Shown here piece by piece: positions 6,273 through 6,326 of a DNA stretch of 6,326 bases. The number at the start of each line of letters is the position of its first letter. Position 1 is the stretch's first letter. The stretch spans positions 1 through 6,326 of the forward strand of contig JAVVEY010000137.1 in the NCBI GenBank assembly GCA_032250675.1, read 5' to 3'. The DNA is from Gaopeijia sp032250675 (lineage in GTDB: Bacteria > Gemmatimonadota > Gemmatimonadetes > Longimicrobiales > Gaopeijiaceae). The notes under the pieces were generated by a model. It saw only the letters and a list, made by a program, of their open reading frames with translations. It did not search any database and was not told the origin of the DNA. The position numbers were made by a program, and so were the translations under genes.

Positions 6273-6326
6273 CCACGATCCACGCCACGATCCACGCCAC
6301 GATCCACGCCACGATCCACGCCACGA
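6273..6326. repeat. 12-bp tandem repeat CCACGATCCACG, running off the edge
   Basis: Four exact copies plus a half copy (CCACGA) reach the last base of the window, so the array may continue. The unit is itself two near-copies of CCACGA/TCCACG. Because 12 is a multiple of three, every frame stays open through it: plus strand (PRST)n from an ATG at 6270, minus strand (VDRG)n. Neither has a Shine-Dalgarno or recognisable domain in view, so I treat it as a repeat and not a gene. Confidence 0.92.

Larger units (their letters stand above)
6146..6326. other. Repeat-rich non-coding region after the last gene
   Basis: These 181 bp to the window edge contain two tandem repeats, listed separately, and an unremarkable stretch at 6202-6272. 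I saw no hairpin followed by a T tract, so no intrinsic terminator is supported. Open frames here, on either strand, read only repeat-driven low-complexity peptides. Confidence 0.7.

Noticed and set aside
6270..6326. Start of a new plus-strand gene, ATG followed by PRST repeats
   Set aside because: There is no ribosome binding site, and the frame is open only because of the 12-bp repeat. It cannot be supported without the sequence to the right.
6273..6326. CRISPR array
   Set aside because: The units are directly tandem with no spacers and only 12 bp long, and no cas gene is present.

Overview
The window is a very GC-rich stretch of bacterial chromosome with 100 N's, so it comes from a scaffolded draft assembly. 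It holds two divergent gene pairs. The left pair, on the minus strand, is menF followed by menD, the first two steps of classical menaquinone (vitamin K2) synthesis from chorismate. The right pair, on the plus strand, encodes two exported beta-propeller proteins: a TolB/PD40-like lipoprotein and a larger secreted protein with Ig-like domains followed by LVIVD-type repeats. High GC, menaquinone genes and secreted Ig/LVIVD and PD40 propeller proteins would suit Gemmatimonadota or a similar high-GC, menaquinone-using phylum. That is inference; no marker gene fixes the taxon.

Region by region. 1-1352 (minus): menD, 450 codons visible, cut by the left window edge inside its NRGASG motif. 1354-1453: 100 N's. 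The 55 bases on each side of the N run are identical, so the gap is probably a scaffolding artefact between contigs that really overlap. When collapsed, the menF stop and menD start overlap as ATGA. 1504-2820 (minus): complete menF. 2821-2995: divergent intergenic region with a plausible minus-strand promoter for menF, a pair of 9-bp direct repeats, and a good Shine-Dalgarno for the rightward gene. 2996-4000 (plus): lipoprotein with six propeller-like repeats. 4040-6145 (plus): signal peptide, about three Ig-like domains, LVIVD propeller. 6146-6326: non-coding, with seven copies of a G-rich 7-bp repeat and a 12-bp tandem repeat running off the right edge.

How the genes work together. MenF converts chorismate to isochorismate, and MenD joins it to 2-oxoglutarate to give SEPHCHC, so the left pair acts in sequence and is translationally coupled. 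The right pair lies 39 bp apart on one strand and is probably co-transcribed; both products act outside the cytoplasm, but nothing in the sequence gives a substrate or partner. I found no mobile element, CRISPR array, RNA gene or defence module, and nothing that makes a convincing new system. The points most worth a second look are the false gap, the duplicated menD start, the histidines that recur across the LVIVD blades, and the repeats after the last gene.
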